Notes: generated by a model not told the origin, from the letters alone. 64,000 nt of DNA from Aquimarina sediminis (GCF_002895435.1 NZ_POYJ01000002.1:434001-498000); one strand, 5' to 3'; shown: positions 19,109-29,832, numbered from the stretch's first letter. Numbers and translations: made by a program.

Positions 19109-20452
19109 ATGAGAAAAATAATTACTCTCACTTTTATTGCATTACTTTTATTTTCATGTGCTAATGATGATAATTATGTACCTATAGCCACAGATTTGGA
19201 TATAGATCTAAAAAATTTATTAACCGATGTTTCTGAAGAGAAAGGTCTAGCATACTTCATTTTGCCTCAAAGTGATGATTATCTAAACATACCGCAAGAC
19301 CCACTTAATCCAATTACCAAAGAAAAGGTGGATCTAGGAAAGCTTTTAATGCATGAGACCGCAACAGGAGGTAAACCAAAAATTAATGAGATGAAATCTA
19401 CTTACTCTTGTGCCTCTTGCCATCAGGCAGCAGCTGGGTTTAGCTCTGGACTAAGACAAGGTATCGGAGAGTGTGGTGTTGGTTTCGGAACAAATGGTAA
19501 TGGTAGGGTTATAAATACGAATGTTCCTGTTGATTCAGTAGATATTCAACCACTTAGATCGCCTACCGTTCTTAATGTGGCGTATCAGGATGTTATGCTT
19601 TGGAATGGACAGTTTGGTGGTACAGGAACCAATGCCGGAACAGAAAGTAACTGGACCAACATTCAGGAGAATTTTTTAGGATTTCAAGGTGTAGAAGTTC
19701 AAGCTATAAAGGGGCAAGGTGTCCATAGAATAATGATAGATGAAGATTTTGTAAACACTTTTGAATACAAAGCAATGTTTGATGCAGCTTTTGGTGATGT
19801 TGCAGAAAGCGAACGTTATTCAACAAAAAATGCAGCACTTGCAATAGCCGCATATGAAAGAACATTATTAGCTAATAAATCTCCATGGCAAGACTGGTTA
19901 AAAGGAGATTATAATGCTATGAGCGATGTAGAAAAAAGAGGAGCTATTACTTTTTTTGGTAAAGCAAAATGTTATGAGTGTCATACTGGACCGGCATTAA
20001 ATGATAAAAGCTTTCATGCTTTTGGGATGGGAGATTTTGATAATTCTGATAAGGCACTAGTTCTGGATACTGAAGGTTTTGAAGCAGTCAAAAAAGGAAG
20101 AGGAGGTTTTACAAAAAAACCAGAGGACAACTATAAGTTTAAAACTCCGACTCTTTATAATTTGATTGATAATGGTTTTTATGGTCATGGAGCAACATTT
20201 ACGTCAGTAAAGGATGTTATCGTATATAAAAACAATGGAATCCCGCAATCGACCGAAGTGGTAGAAGAAAACTTAGCGACACAATTTGGAAATATTGATT
20301 TAACAGATCAGGAAATCGATGACCTTACAGTGTTTATAGAAAATAGCTTGCAAGATACCGATCTTACAAGATATGTTCCTGAAACACTAAATTCTGGGTT
20401 TTGTTTCCCAACTAATGATGTACAATCTCAAAGTGATTTAGGATGTAATTAG
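19109..20452 (+). CDS. second diheme cytochrome c peroxidase-like lipoprotein
   Basis: The 447-residue exported protein has a lipoprotein signal (LLFSCAND, Cys17) and two heme sites, CASCH (Cys101, Cys104, His105) and CYECH (Cys288, Cys291, His292). It is about 100 residues longer than the peroxidase at 7590, mostly from an insertion after the first heme. The segment after the second heme reads GFYGHGATF where the other protein has PYMHDGRL, so the usual Met ligand is missing and a Tyr lies nearby, as in MauG-type enzymes. It seems to be a single gene; the substrate is unknown. Confidence 0.88.
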   Translation: MRKIITLTFIALLLFSCANDDNYVPIATDLDIDLKNLLTDVSEEKGLAYFILPQSDDYLNIPQDPLNPITKEKVDLGKLLMHETATGGKPKINEMKSTYSCASCHQAAAGFSSGLRQGIGECGVGFGTNGNGRVINTNVPVDSVDIQPLRSPTVLNVAYQDVMLWNGQFGGTGTNAGTESNWTNIQENFLGFQGVEVQAIKGQGVHRIMIDEDFVNTFEYKAMFDAAFGDVAESERYSTKNAALAIAAYERTLLANKSPWQDWLKGDYNAMSDVEKRGAITFFGKAKCYECHTGPALNDKSFHAFGMGDFDNSDKALVLDTEGFEAVKKGRGGFTKKPEDNYKFKTPTLYNLIDNGFYGHGATFTSVKDVIVYKNNGIPQSTEVVEENLATQFGNIDLTDQEIDDLTVFIENSLQDTDLTRYVPETLNSGFCFPTNDVQSQSDLGCN

Positions 20453-20476
20453 AAAGGGTGTACGGATTTTTTAAAC

Positions 20477-20860
20477 TTAATTTAATGTAGCAATCCACCA
20501 GGTATTACCAAATGGATCTTGAAAACCAGCCCCTCGGGCTCCGTAATCTTCTTCCATTGGTTCCATCAAGGATTTGGCTCCAGCATCAATTGCTTCAAAA
20601 TAAGTTTGATCGGTATCCTTTACATAGACATACATAGATCCAGGATGCGCAGGGTAGTATTGTGATGCTTCTGTAAGAAGAATAGTGCTATCTCCAATTT
20701 TGATCTCAGAATGCTGTATTCTATTATCAGTATCCATGCGACGTATCATTTCTTGGGCATGAAATATTTTTCGAATAAAATCGATAAAGTCTTCTGCTTT
20801 TTCGACAACTATATACGGCATGGCCTGCTGATGTCCAGCAGTAATTTTCATTCGTTGCAT
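20477..20860 (-). CDS. VOC-family (glyoxalase/bleomycin-resistance fold) protein
   Basis: The 127-residue cytoplasmic protein matches the PhnB/YdfO-like branch of the VOC superfamily: AMPYIVVEKAEDFIDFI at the start, HSEIKIGDSTILL in the middle, VYVKDTDQTYFEAIDAGA, and FQDPFGNTWWIAT at the end. Members bind metals or small ligands; function here is unknown. ATGs at 20860 and 20851 are both possible starts. Confidence 0.88.
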   Translation of the reverse strand: MQRMKITAGHQQAMPYIVVEKAEDFIDFIRKIFHAQEMIRRMDTDNRIQHSEIKIGDSTILLTEASQYYPAHPGSMYVYVKDTDQTYFEAIDAGAKSLMEPMEEDYGARGAGFQDPFGNTWWIATLN

Positions 20861-20950
20861 AATGTATAAAAGAGAGTTTTTATACTGAACGAAAGAACTA
20901 AGGAAAATATTCTACTAAACTATAAAAATATAGTTTTCAGAGAGTTTTAT

Positions 20951-20992
20951 AAAAAAGTCCGATTTGGTTTTGAAACCAAATCGGACTTTTTT
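20951..20992. terminator. strong terminator after the aminopeptidase P gene
   Basis: A perfect 20-base inverted repeat (AAAAAAGTCCGATTTGGTTT and its complement) flanks a 2-base centre. Because the arms start with six A and end with six T it works in both directions. It ends transcripts of the minus-strand gene at 21017. Confidence 0.85.
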
Positions 20993-21016
20993 CTTCTTAA
21001 GAATATCAAACGTTAT

Positions 21017-22312
21017 TTACGCCTCATTCATTAACTCTTCAATTTCTTCAGCCTCAATCGGGATATTCCCCATTAGGTTAAAAGGCTCTCCTTTTTCCTG
21101 GATTATAACATCGTCTTCTAACCGAATCCCGAATCCTTCATCAGGGATATAAATTCCTGGTTCAACGGTAAATACCATGTTTGCGCTCATAGGTTCTGTA
21201 AGGATACCATAATCATGAGTATCTAGTCCTATATGATGAGAAGTACCATGCATAAAATACTTTTTGTATGCAGGCCATTCTGGATCTTCCTTTTGTACAT
21301 CAGCTTTATCTAAAAGCCCTAGACCCAATAACTCCGAAGTCATGATTTTACCAACTTCGATATGATAATCGCCCCAAATAGCACCAGGAACCAATAGCTT
21401 TGTTGCTTCATTTTTAACCCTAAGTACTGCGTCATAGACATCTTTTTGGCGTTTGGTATATTTTCCTGAAACAGGTATTGTACGAGATAAATCACTAGAA
21501 TAATTAGCATACTCAGCGGCTACATCCATAAGAATTAGATCCCCAGCTTTACACTGTTGATTGTTCTCTATATAATGTAATACATTGGCATTATTTCCAC
21601 TAGCAATTATAGGAGTATAGGCAAAACCTTTGGATCTATTATTTACGAATTCATGTAATAATTCGGCTTCAATATTATACTCCCAAACACCAGGCTTTAC
21701 AAAGCCTAAAAGTCTACGAAATCCTTTTTCAGTAATATTACAAGCGGTTTGCATTAAATCAATCTCTATAGAATCCTTTACAGAACGTAATCTTTGTAAA
21801 ATAGGATTGCTTTTTGCTACACTGTGTGCAGGATATTTTTCTTTCCACCATTTGGTAAAACGATCTTCTCGAGTTTCTGTTTCAACATTTGAACGATAGT
21901 GTTCATTGGTATTAACATATACTGTTTCACATTGCGTCATTATTTCGAAGAAAATCTTTTCCAGATCAGTAAGCCAGTATACGGTTTTAATTCCTGAAAC
22001 CTCAAGAGCACGTTCTTTAGTTAACTTTTCTCCTTCCCAAATTGCTATATGCTCATTAGTTTCCTTAAGAAATAAAATCTCACGATGCTTTTCTTTAGGA
22101 GCATCAGGAAAAAGTAATAACACACTTTCTTCTTGGTCTACTCCACTTAAATAAAAAATATCTCTATGTTGTGCAAAGGGCATGGTGCTATCTGCACTAA
22201 TTGGATATATGTCATTACTATTAAATATAGCAATGCTATTGGGTTTCATTTGTGCTGTGAAATTTTTCCTGTTTTTAATAAACAAATTTCTATCTATCTG
22301 GTGATATTTCAT
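21017..22312 (-). CDS. pepP: Xaa-Pro aminopeptidase (aminopeptidase P family)
   Basis: This M24B metallopeptidase removes N-terminal residues ahead of proline. The 431-residue protein has an N-terminal creatinase-like domain (about 1-165) and a pita-bread catalytic domain. The five metal ligands are visible: two Asp in LMDVAAEYANYSSDLSRT, His in HGTSHHIGLDTHD, Glu in TVEPGIYIP and Glu in GIRLEDDV. The length equals that of E. coli PepP. It is a single gene with its own terminator. Confidence 0.93.
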   Translation of the reverse strand: MKYHQIDRNLFIKNRKNFTAQMKPNSIAIFNSNDIYPISADSTMPFAQHRDIFYLSGVDQEESVLLLFPDAPKEKHREILFLKETNEHIAIWEGEKLTKERALEVSGIKTVYWLTDLEKIFFEIMTQCETVYVNTNEHYRSNVETETREDRFTKWWKEKYPAHSVAKSNPILQRLRSVKDSIEIDLMQTACNITEKGFRRLLGFVKPGVWEYNIEAELLHEFVNNRSKGFAYTPIIASGNNANVLHYIENNQQCKAGDLILMDVAAEYANYSSDLSRTIPVSGKYTKRQKDVYDAVLRVKNEATKLLVPGAIWGDYHIEVGKIMTSELLGLGLLDKADVQKEDPEWPAYKKYFMHGTSHHIGLDTHDYGILTEPMSANMVFTVEPGIYIPDEGFGIRLEDDVIIQEKGEPFNLMGNIPIEAEEIEELMNEA

Positions 22313-22413
22313 TGTCTGCGATATTATTTAATTGCAAATCTCATGGCTTTATATACCTGCCAGGAGTTAAGGATATTGATTTTTTTCAAAAATAAGATTA
22401 TTATTTACGTAAT

Positions 22414-22449
22414 AAAAAAAGGAACTCATTAGATTTTGAGTTCCTTTTT
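22414..22449. terminator. terminator after the small glycine-rich gene
   Basis: GGAACTCA and TGAGTTCC form an 8-base perfect stem with an 8-base loop, flanked by seven A and five T, so it can act in both directions. It lies 46 bases past the stop of the minus-strand gene at 22495. Confidence 0.75.
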
Positions 22450-22494
22450 AAAAATTCAATGATTCCTGACTTTTTATGTTAAAGAGAATATATC

Positions 22495-22776
22495 TTATTT
22501 ACTTATCGCATTTTTGATTAAACCAATTATAGCCATCAATACACCACCTCCTACACCACCACCGGCTATACTTCCTAATATTCCTGATAAATCCATGCCG
22601 CCAGAAGTATCAATTCCTAAATAACTTAGTAGGTATCCTCCGATACCACCTCCAAGTATTCCAAGAATAGAGTTTCCTATTCTGCCAAAAGATGAATTTT
22701 TAAGTAATGAACCAGCGATGTTTCCTCCAACAGCTCCACTTATCAGTTGAATAATTAATGGTAAATACTCTTCCAT
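22495..22776 (-). CDS. small glycine-rich membrane protein
   Basis: The 93-residue protein is made of hydrophobic segments with glycine-zipper-like runs (GGGIGGYLLSYLG, GSIAGGGVGGGVLMAIIG), suggesting three tightly packed membrane helices. I do not recognise a named family; similar small proteins are common in flavobacteria. It stands alone, with a terminator downstream and a 185-base gap to the divergent propeller gene. Confidence 0.7.
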   Translation of the reverse strand: MEEYLPLIIQLISGAVGGNIAGSLLKNSSFGRIGNSILGILGGGIGGYLLSYLGIDTSGGMDLSGILGSIAGGGVGGGVLMAIIGLIKNAISK

Positions 22777-22961
22777 GATTGTATGTTTTAATTAGTTAGT
22801 ATATAATAAATTAACTAAAAAAATACGAGAAAGACAAAAAATACCTTTTTTCGTTGTTGATTTATATATTTGTTTTTTTTGAAATATTGTTAAACAATGT
22901 CTAAAAATTTTGAGATTTATTTAACAATATATACTTTCAGAGCCATAAACATCTTGTCAAA

Positions 22962-25814
22962 ATGAAAACACTCACTTCCTCTCTTTTCTCTTTATTGTTC
23001 TCTACTTTTATTTTTTCGCAACAACCGGCTACTAGTGCGGATGTGGTTTTAAAAGGACTGGCGAGTAAAAAACAATTAGAAAATTCTTCATTAGTAAAAA
23101 ATGTTCCTTTTAAAAACATAGGGCCAACAGTAATGAGTGGTCGTGTAGTAGATGTAGATGTAAACCCTGATAATACCACAGAATTTTATGTGGGGTATGC
23201 TTCTGGAGGATTGTGGTATACGGTTAATAATGGTATTACCTTCGAACCTGTTCTGGATTCAGCCGAAACCATTAATGTAGGAGATATTGCAGTAGATTGG
23301 AAAAACAATGTTATTTGGGTAGGTACAGGAGAAAATAACTCTTCAAGATCATCCTATGCAGGAACAGGGATTCTAAAATCAACAGATAAAGGTAAAACAT
23401 GGGAAAATGTGGGACTGCCCGATTCACATCATATTGGTAGAATAATTATTAACCCTACAAACCCCGATGAAGTAGTAATTGGAGTAACAGGACATCTATA
23501 CTCTACTAATGATGAACGAGGAGTGTATAAGACTACAGACGGAGGGACTACATGGCATAAAACATTGTTTATTAATAATGAGACCGGGATAATTGATCTG
23601 GCTGTTGCTCCTAATAATTTCAAAATAATGTATGCCGCTGCCTGGGATAAAGATCGAAAATCCTGGAATTTTGAAGGTAGTGGATCTGGATCTGGTATTT
23701 ATAAAAGTACAGATGCAGGTATGACCTGGAACAAAATCTCTACAGAAGCCAGTGGTTTTCCTACAGGAGAAGGAGTGGGTCGTATTGGTCTTGCAGTTTT
23801 TGATGAAAATACATTGTATGCAGTACATGATAACCAGTTTAGAAGAGAAAAAAATGAAACTAAAAAAAGCGGTGCAGGATTAACCAAGGATGATTTTAAG
23901 ACAATGTCTAAAGAAAGCTTCTTGAAACTGGATGATAAAAAGCTAAATGCATTTCTAAAAACAAACGGATTTCAGGAAAAATATAGAGCGGATAATTTGA
24001 AACAACTGGTTAGAGGAGGTACAGTTGCCCCTATCGATCTGGCAAAATATTTAGAAGATGCTAATGCTATGTTATTTGATACACCTGTGATTGGAGCAGA
24101 GGTATATCGAAGTGATGATGGAGGAAAATCCTGGAAGAAAACTCATAGTGATTATATAGATGATGTTTTTTTTAGCTATGGATATTATTTTGCGCAGATT
24201 CAAGTAAACCCATCAAATAAAGATCATGTATATATATCTGGAGTACCCATTTTAAAATCTAAAGATGCTGGAAAAACATTTACAAGTATCAACGGTAAAA
24301 ATGTACATGCAGATCATCATGCGTTGTGGATTAACCCCAAAAACCCAATGCACTTAGTAAATGGTAATGACGGTGGAGTAAATATCTCATATGATGACGG
24401 TAAGCACTGGATGAAAGCTAATCAACCTAGTGTGGGACAATTTTATGCCATAAATGTAGACCATGAGAAACCGTATAACGTATATGGTGGTTTACAGGAT
24501 AATGGAGTTTGGGTAGGAGCGCATAATGCTGTAGAAGATGATTCGTGGCATCAAACTGGTCACTATCCTTGGGAAAGCATTATGGGAGGTGATGGTATGC
24601 AGGTTCAGATCGATAATAGAGACGCTAATATTGTGTATACAGGTTTTCAGTTTGGAAATTATTTTAGAATAAATAGATCAAAAAATAAACAAACATATAT
24701 TCAGCCGAAACATGAATTGGGAGAATCTCCCTATAGGTTTAATTGGCAAACCCCAATCTTATTATCCTCTCACAATCAGGATATTTTATATCTTGGAGGT
24801 AATAAGTTAATGCGATCAATGAATCAAGGTGATGATTGGACTGCGATTTCTAACGATTTGACTAATGGAGGTAAGAAAGGAAATGTAGCCTATGGCACCT
24901 TGACTTCAATATCAGAATCTCCACTTCAGTTTGGATTGATATATACAGGTAGTGATGATGGATTGGTATATGTCACTAAAAATTCTGGAGGGAGTTGGAA
25001 CAAAATTTCAGATTCTCTTCCAAAAGATTTGTGGGTATCCAGAGTGATTGCGTCTTCTCATAAAAAATCAAGAGTATATGTTACTTTAAATGGGTATCGC
25101 TGGGATGACTTTACTCCTTATGTATATGTAAGTGAGGATTATGGTCAGAATTGGACAACTATAGGAAGTAAATTACCAATATCTGCAATTAATGTGATCC
25201 AAGAAGATTCTGAAAATGAAGATGTACTATACTTGGGTGCTGATAATGGAGCTTATGTATCTTTGGATAGAGGAGCTACTTGGCAAGCTTTTTCTGGTGG
25301 ATTGCCTAATGTAGCAGTTCATGATATTGTAATTCAACCAGAAGCAAAGGATTTACTGCTGGGAACACATGGAAGAAGTATTTACAAAACTAATATCAAA
25401 GCAATCCAATCTCTTAATGATGAGATTATGAAAAATGGATTGTATGTTTTTGAAATACCTGAAATAAAGTGGTCAGAACGATGGGGCGCATCTTGGAGCA
25501 AATGGTTAGCTTCATATGAACCATCTACTACGATTAAGTTTTATGCGGGAAGCTCAGAAGACTTTTCAATTAAAATTACCACAGAAGAAGGAATAGTATT
25601 GCAGGAGATTTCGGCAAAAGGAGATAAAGGACTGAACTATGTAATGTATGACCTGACAATATCAGAAAAAGGGAAGAAAACTCTGGAAAAAGAATTTCCT
25701 GATGAAGTGATTTCTAAAAGAAAAAATGGAAAATATTATTTACCTGTTGGAAAATATAGCATACAAATAACTAATGGGAAAGTATCTGAAAAAAGAACCT
25801 TTAATGTAAACTAA
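22962..25814 (+). CDS. large VPS10/sortilin-like Asp-box propeller protein
   Basis: The 950-residue exported protein has a signal peptide (residues 1-20, ending FIFSQQ) and about ten Asp-box motifs of the form S/T-x-D-x-G-x-T/S-W, for example STDKGKTW, TTDGGTTW, SDDGGKSW, SEDYGQNW and SLDRGATW. These mark blades of one or two large propellers, as in VPS10/sortilin-like and BNR-type proteins. A small C-terminal beta domain follows (about 840-950). I see no clear T9SS sorting domain. Such proteins often accompany secreted hydrolases or peptidases, but the role here is not known. It precedes the hybrid sensor gene by 80 bases. Confidence 0.85.
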   Translation: MKTLTSSLFSLLFSTFIFSQQPATSADVVLKGLASKKQLENSSLVKNVPFKNIGPTVMSGRVVDVDVNPDNTTEFYVGYASGGLWYTVNNGITFEPVLDSAETINVGDIAVDWKNNVIWVGTGENNSSRSSYAGTGILKSTDKGKTWENVGLPDSHHIGRIIINPTNPDEVVIGVTGHLYSTNDERGVYKTTDGGTTWHKTLFINNETGIIDLAVAPNNFKIMYAAAWDKDRKSWNFEGSGSGSGIYKSTDAGMTWNKISTEASGFPTGEGVGRIGLAVFDENTLYAVHDNQFRREKNETKKSGAGLTKDDFKTMSKESFLKLDDKKLNAFLKTNGFQEKYRADNLKQLVRGGTVAPIDLAKYLEDANAMLFDTPVIGAEVYRSDDGGKSWKKTHSDYIDDVFFSYGYYFAQIQVNPSNKDHVYISGVPILKSKDAGKTFTSINGKNVHADHHALWINPKNPMHLVNGNDGGVNISYDDGKHWMKANQPSVGQFYAINVDHEKPYNVYGGLQDNGVWVGAHNAVEDDSWHQTGHYPWESIMGGDGMQVQIDNRDANIVYTGFQFGNYFRINRSKNKQTYIQPKHELGESPYRFNWQTPILLSSHNQDILYLGGNKLMRSMNQGDDWTAISNDLTNGGKKGNVAYGTLTSISESPLQFGLIYTGSDDGLVYVTKNSGGSWNKISDSLPKDLWVSRVIASSHKKSRVYVTLNGYRWDDFTPYVYVSEDYGQNWTTIGSKLPISAINVIQEDSENEDVLYLGADNGAYVSLDRGATWQAFSGGLPNVAVHDIVIQPEAKDLLLGTHGRSIYKTNIKAIQSLNDEIMKNGLYVFEIPEIKWSERWGASWSKWLASYEPSTTIKFYAGSSEDFSIKITTEEGIVLQEISAKGDKGLNYVMYDLTISEKGKKTLEKEFPDEVISKRKNGKYYLPVGKYSIQITNGKVSEKRTFNVN

Positions 25815-25894
25815 GATTCGAGTAATACTATATAAGTTTGGGTTATAGAGTATATTAGTACCATAAAAACTCTAATTGTACTAGAATATAACCT

Positions 25895-28800
25895 ATGAAG
25901 TTTTTAAATACATCTGCAGTATTAGGTATATGCCTACTAGTTGGTTGTATTAAATTACAAGCACAAAATATTCCACCATATAATGTAAAACATTATGATA
26001 TTTTTGATGGGCTCTCGAACAATTGGATATCTGACATTTTTCAGGATAAAGATGGCTTTATTTGGCTTGGTACTCAATATGGATTAAATAGGTTTGATGG
26101 TCTGAAATTTAAAATTTTCACCTATGTTCCTGGTGATTCTACAGCACTTAGAGCAAATTGGGTGCGAGGTATTACACAGCTTAATGATCATCTTATTTAT
26201 GTTGGAACTCTTGGTGGTGGAGTTAGTGTTTTAAACCCCTATAATGAGACTTTTACTAAACTTAAAACTTCATCAGATAGTACCGAATATAATGTTTCTA
26301 TTGTTAATAATCTGGTTAATGATACGAAGGGGAATATGTGGATCTCTTCTGCCATTGGAGCTTTTCGATATCGCCCAAAAGATTCTACTATCCATAAGTT
26401 TTATAATAAAGGGACAACCAATATAAGCGTTTCTAAAGATGGGATTACTCGAATTTTATGTGGACGAGTACAAGAAAATTATGAAGTAAAAAATGATACC
26501 ATTAAGAAACTTCCCTTTGTAAAGGAGGAAAATGTACTGAATCTCTTTGCTATTAATGAAGACAGTACATTGGTATACACCAAGAACAAATTATTACTTT
26601 ACTATAAGTTAGGTAACGACTTGCATCATCAAAAACTAAATTTTGATACAACCTATAGTAGTGGAGTGAGAGAGAAACCTTTTATTTTTAAAGATAATAA
26701 GGGGTGGGTTTGGGTAAATGCAGGTAAAAAAATCTACAAATTTTCTTCTGATTTTAGCCAACAAGATGCTATAGATCTAAAACAGTTATTAAACTTCAAG
26801 TCCTCAAAACCGCTCAAAGCTAATTCTATGTTCCAGGACAAAGAAGATAACTATTGGGTCGGAACTAATTTGGGCGTTTTTCAGTTAATTCCTCATAAAC
26901 AGTTGAGACATCCTATTGTAGGAGGTATGGGAAAGGTACGAGAGATTGAAGAATGTGGGAATCGGGTATGGTTTGCCCTGCCTGATGGCATCTATGCATG
27001 GAATAAAAATAGTGATCAATTTCCTCAAAAGATAAATGAATATACAGTAACCTCAATGAAATGTGCTAGTGATGGTCTCTTATATACATTAACAAAACTA
27101 CCAAATGGGCAAACAGGATTATTAAAGATAGATCCGATAACTGAAAAAACAGAGTCTGTTTTTTTTTCAAATGCAGGATTTTCTTTAGGAGTAAGTTGGC
27201 GAATTATAGAAGATCTTAATCAACGTCTCTGGATTGCTCAATGGGATAATATCATAGTATATGACCTGAAAGATCAAAGCTATTTTACGATTCCAGTTTT
27301 TCTAGAAAATACTGGGATTATCGAGCTGTATCCTGATAATAAGGATAATATATGGGGAGGTAGTATAGGAAAAGGCTTGTTTAAATTCTCTAATGCAAGT
27401 ACTATATCAGAGAATAGTAATTACAAATACAAGCAGTTTTTGCACAAAATAGATGACCAGAACAGTATAACTTCTAATTTAATTCAAGCAATACATCAAA
27501 GTAACGATGATTTGCTATGGGTAGGTACGGATGGTGGGCTTAACTCTTTAGATCTTGAAACAGAAAAATTTCAAAGATTTCTGAGAAATGATAATATGCC
27601 CAATGACAAGATTTTAAATATTACTAGTGACAAAAAAGGTACAATATGGCTAAGTACTGTTAGCCATGGTATTTTATCGTATAACCCGCATACAGGAAAA
27701 TTTAGCAATTATATTGTAAAAGACGGTTTATATGATAATTCAATGTTGCTTAGTTCCATATGTCAGAATAAAGAAGGTTATATCTGGATGGGTAGCGAAG
27801 GAGGTGTTCAATATTTTCATCCGGATCAATTAGCTGCTTCTACATCTGACAACCCAAACATGGTTTGGTTATCTCTAACAAAATACCAGTCAGATTCTAC
27901 TGTTGTAAAAAAATTCCCCGGAAAAGGAAAAATAACTGAGACCCCTATAAAAATATATCCCGAGGATCAAAGTATTAGTTTTCAGTTTCAATCATTGACT
28001 TTTGAAAGACCGGAAAACTTGAGATATCGTTTTAAATTAAAAGGATATCATGAAGATTGGTTACCAATACAGGAGAACGGAACACTTACATTATCCTATT
28101 TACCAAAAGGGTCATATCAGTTATTGGCAGAAGCTTCTCTTGACGATCAATGGGAAATACAGTATCGACCAATACCTATAGTAGTTATTCCTCCTTGGTA
28201 TAAAACTAAGCTAGCCTATGGGATCTATATAATGGTAACAATGTATTTGATTTTTATTGTATATAGAATTCAGTTAAGAAGAAAAATAGCAGAAACAGAG
28301 AAGGAGTTTGTTACCGACCTTTCTAAAGCTAAAACTAGGTGGTTTAATCAAATTGCTCATGAATTTAGAACCCCATTAACCGTTATTAATGGAGCGGCCG
28401 ACCAGATTAGAGACCGTCTTGCTACAAAAGTTAATACAAAAACAGATAGGCATTTATCTCAAATAGAAGACCAGGTTAATCATTTATCAAATCAAGTACA
28501 CAAGATCCTCGAAATTGCACAAATGCAGGATAATCAATTAGAAATTAAAACTAATACTGGCGACTTTATTGGCTTTCAGCAGTATTTGTTTTATTCTTTT
28601 ACCTCTCTGGCAGAAAAACAAAATGTTTCCTTAAATTTTTCAAGTTCTCATGAAGAGCTATTCATGTCTTTTGATGAAGATAAATGGAGAAAAATCACAA
28701 CCAATCTAATATCAAACGCTATAAAATATAATACCAAAGGAGGAGGTGTGTTATTTTCTATACAATATGAAGAAGAGAAAAAAAATCTTACTATTCAGGT

Positions 28801-29800
28801 TAAGGATACAGGAATAGGGATGTCAAAAAAGTTCATTGGGAAATTATTTGAGCCTTTTACTAAAGAAAAAACAGAAGACTCTAAAGGGGTTGGTTTAGGA
28901 CTTACCCTAACCAAAGAATTAATACAGTTAATGGATGGTAAGATTACAGTACAAAGCCAAAAAGGGGAAGGAACCATCTTTACTGTTGAAGCACCTGTTT
29001 TAACTCCAGATAATGAGTTAGGGATAGAATATCAGGATAGTTTATTTTCAGAGGAAGATAATAAACCTCTTATCTTAATTGCAGAGGATCATAAAGAAGT
29101 AAGAGAGTATATTCATTTTTGCCTCTCCTCAGAGTTCGAAATACTACAAGCAAGCAATGGTCTTAAGGCTTGGGAATTGTGTGAGAAACACTTGCCAGAT
29201 TTAGTGATTTCGGATGTTATGATGCCAGAATTTGATGGGATAGAACTAGGAACAAGAATAAGACAAAGTGTTGCAACAAATCATATTCCATTCATTTTAT
29301 TGACTGCAAAATCAAGTCATACTAATCAGATAGAAGGATTAAAAATTGGTGCCGATGCATATCTTACAAAACCTTTTGATCGCGAAGAATTGTTAATTCG
29401 GGTAGATAATCTAATCAAAACCAGAAAAAAATTACAAGAAAAGTATCAAAAAGGAGATATTACAGTATCTTCAGAAAACAAGACTATCGACAATTTTATG
29501 AAATCAATAATCGAAGTAGTAAATAGTCAAATGGATAATGATGAGTTTGGGGTTCCTCAATTAGCAGAACATTTTCATATTAGCAGAGTACATTTGTTTA
29601 GAAAGATTAAAAACTTGACCGGTATGTCCCCTACAAGGTTAATACGCAAAATACGTTTACAACGTGCCAAAGAATTATTAAGAGAAAATGAGTTTACAAT
29701 TGCCGAAATTGCCTACCAAACAGGTTTTAAAGACCCTGCTTACTTCACAAGAGTATATGTAGAAGAATTTAATGAAACCCCTTCTGAATCTAGAAAATAA
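25895..29800 (+). CDS. hybrid two-component system regulator (HTCS)
   Basis: This 1301-residue one-piece sensor-regulator spans the inner membrane. A signal sequence is followed by a periplasmic double propeller of Reg_prop repeats (about 25-690; several WIGT/WVGTDGGL motifs), a Y_Y_Y domain (about 700-765) and a membrane helix (about 772-792). The histidine kinase follows (His822 in AHEFRTP; ATPase boxes NLISNAIKY, DTGIGM and GVGLGLTLTKEL), then a receiver with Asp1107 in ISDVMMPEFDG, and a C-terminal AraC helix-turn-helix. HTCS proteins usually sense breakdown products of glycans, but no glycan-utilisation locus is visible here. AraC-style direct repeats follow the gene at 29833-29877. Confidence 0.95.
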   Translation: MKFLNTSAVLGICLLVGCIKLQAQNIPPYNVKHYDIFDGLSNNWISDIFQDKDGFIWLGTQYGLNRFDGLKFKIFTYVPGDSTALRANWVRGITQLNDHLIYVGTLGGGVSVLNPYNETFTKLKTSSDSTEYNVSIVNNLVNDTKGNMWISSAIGAFRYRPKDSTIHKFYNKGTTNISVSKDGITRILCGRVQENYEVKNDTIKKLPFVKEENVLNLFAINEDSTLVYTKNKLLLYYKLGNDLHHQKLNFDTTYSSGVREKPFIFKDNKGWVWVNAGKKIYKFSSDFSQQDAIDLKQLLNFKSSKPLKANSMFQDKEDNYWVGTNLGVFQLIPHKQLRHPIVGGMGKVREIEECGNRVWFALPDGIYAWNKNSDQFPQKINEYTVTSMKCASDGLLYTLTKLPNGQTGLLKIDPITEKTESVFFSNAGFSLGVSWRIIEDLNQRLWIAQWDNIIVYDLKDQSYFTIPVFLENTGIIELYPDNKDNIWGGSIGKGLFKFSNASTISENSNYKYKQFLHKIDDQNSITSNLIQAIHQSNDDLLWVGTDGGLNSLDLETEKFQRFLRNDNMPNDKILNITSDKKGTIWLSTVSHGILSYNPHTGKFSNYIVKDGLYDNSMLLSSICQNKEGYIWMGSEGGVQYFHPDQLAASTSDNPNMVWLSLTKYQSDSTVVKKFPGKGKITETPIKIYPEDQSISFQFQSLTFERPENLRYRFKLKGYHEDWLPIQENGTLTLSYLPKGSYQLLAEASLDDQWEIQYRPIPIVVIPPWYKTKLAYGIYIMVTMYLIFIVYRIQLRRKIAETEKEFVTDLSKAKTRWFNQIAHEFRTPLTVINGAADQIRDRLATKVNTKTDRHLSQIEDQVNHLSNQVHKILEIAQMQDNQLEIKTNTGDFIGFQQYLFYSFTSLAEKQNVSLNFSSSHEELFMSFDEDKWRKITTNLISNAIKYNTKGGGVLFSIQYEEEKKNLTIQVKDTGIGMSKKFIGKLFEPFTKEKTEDSKGVGLGLTLTKELIQLMDGKITVQSQKGEGTIFTVEAPVLTPDNELGIEYQDSLFSEEDNKPLILIAEDHKEVREYIHFCLSSEFEILQASNGLKAWELCEKHLPDLVISDVMMPEFDGIELGTRIRQSVATNHIPFILLTAKSSHTNQIEGLKIGADAYLTKPFDREELLIRVDNLIKTRKKLQEKYQKGDITVSSENKTIDNFMKSIIEVVNSQMDNDEFGVPQLAEHFHISRVHLFRKIKNLTGMSPTRLIRKIRLQRAKELLRENEFTIAEIAYQTGFKDPAYFTRVYVEEFNETPSESRK

Positions 29801-29832
29801 AACTGCTTAACCCACCATTTTTAAAGAGTTTT

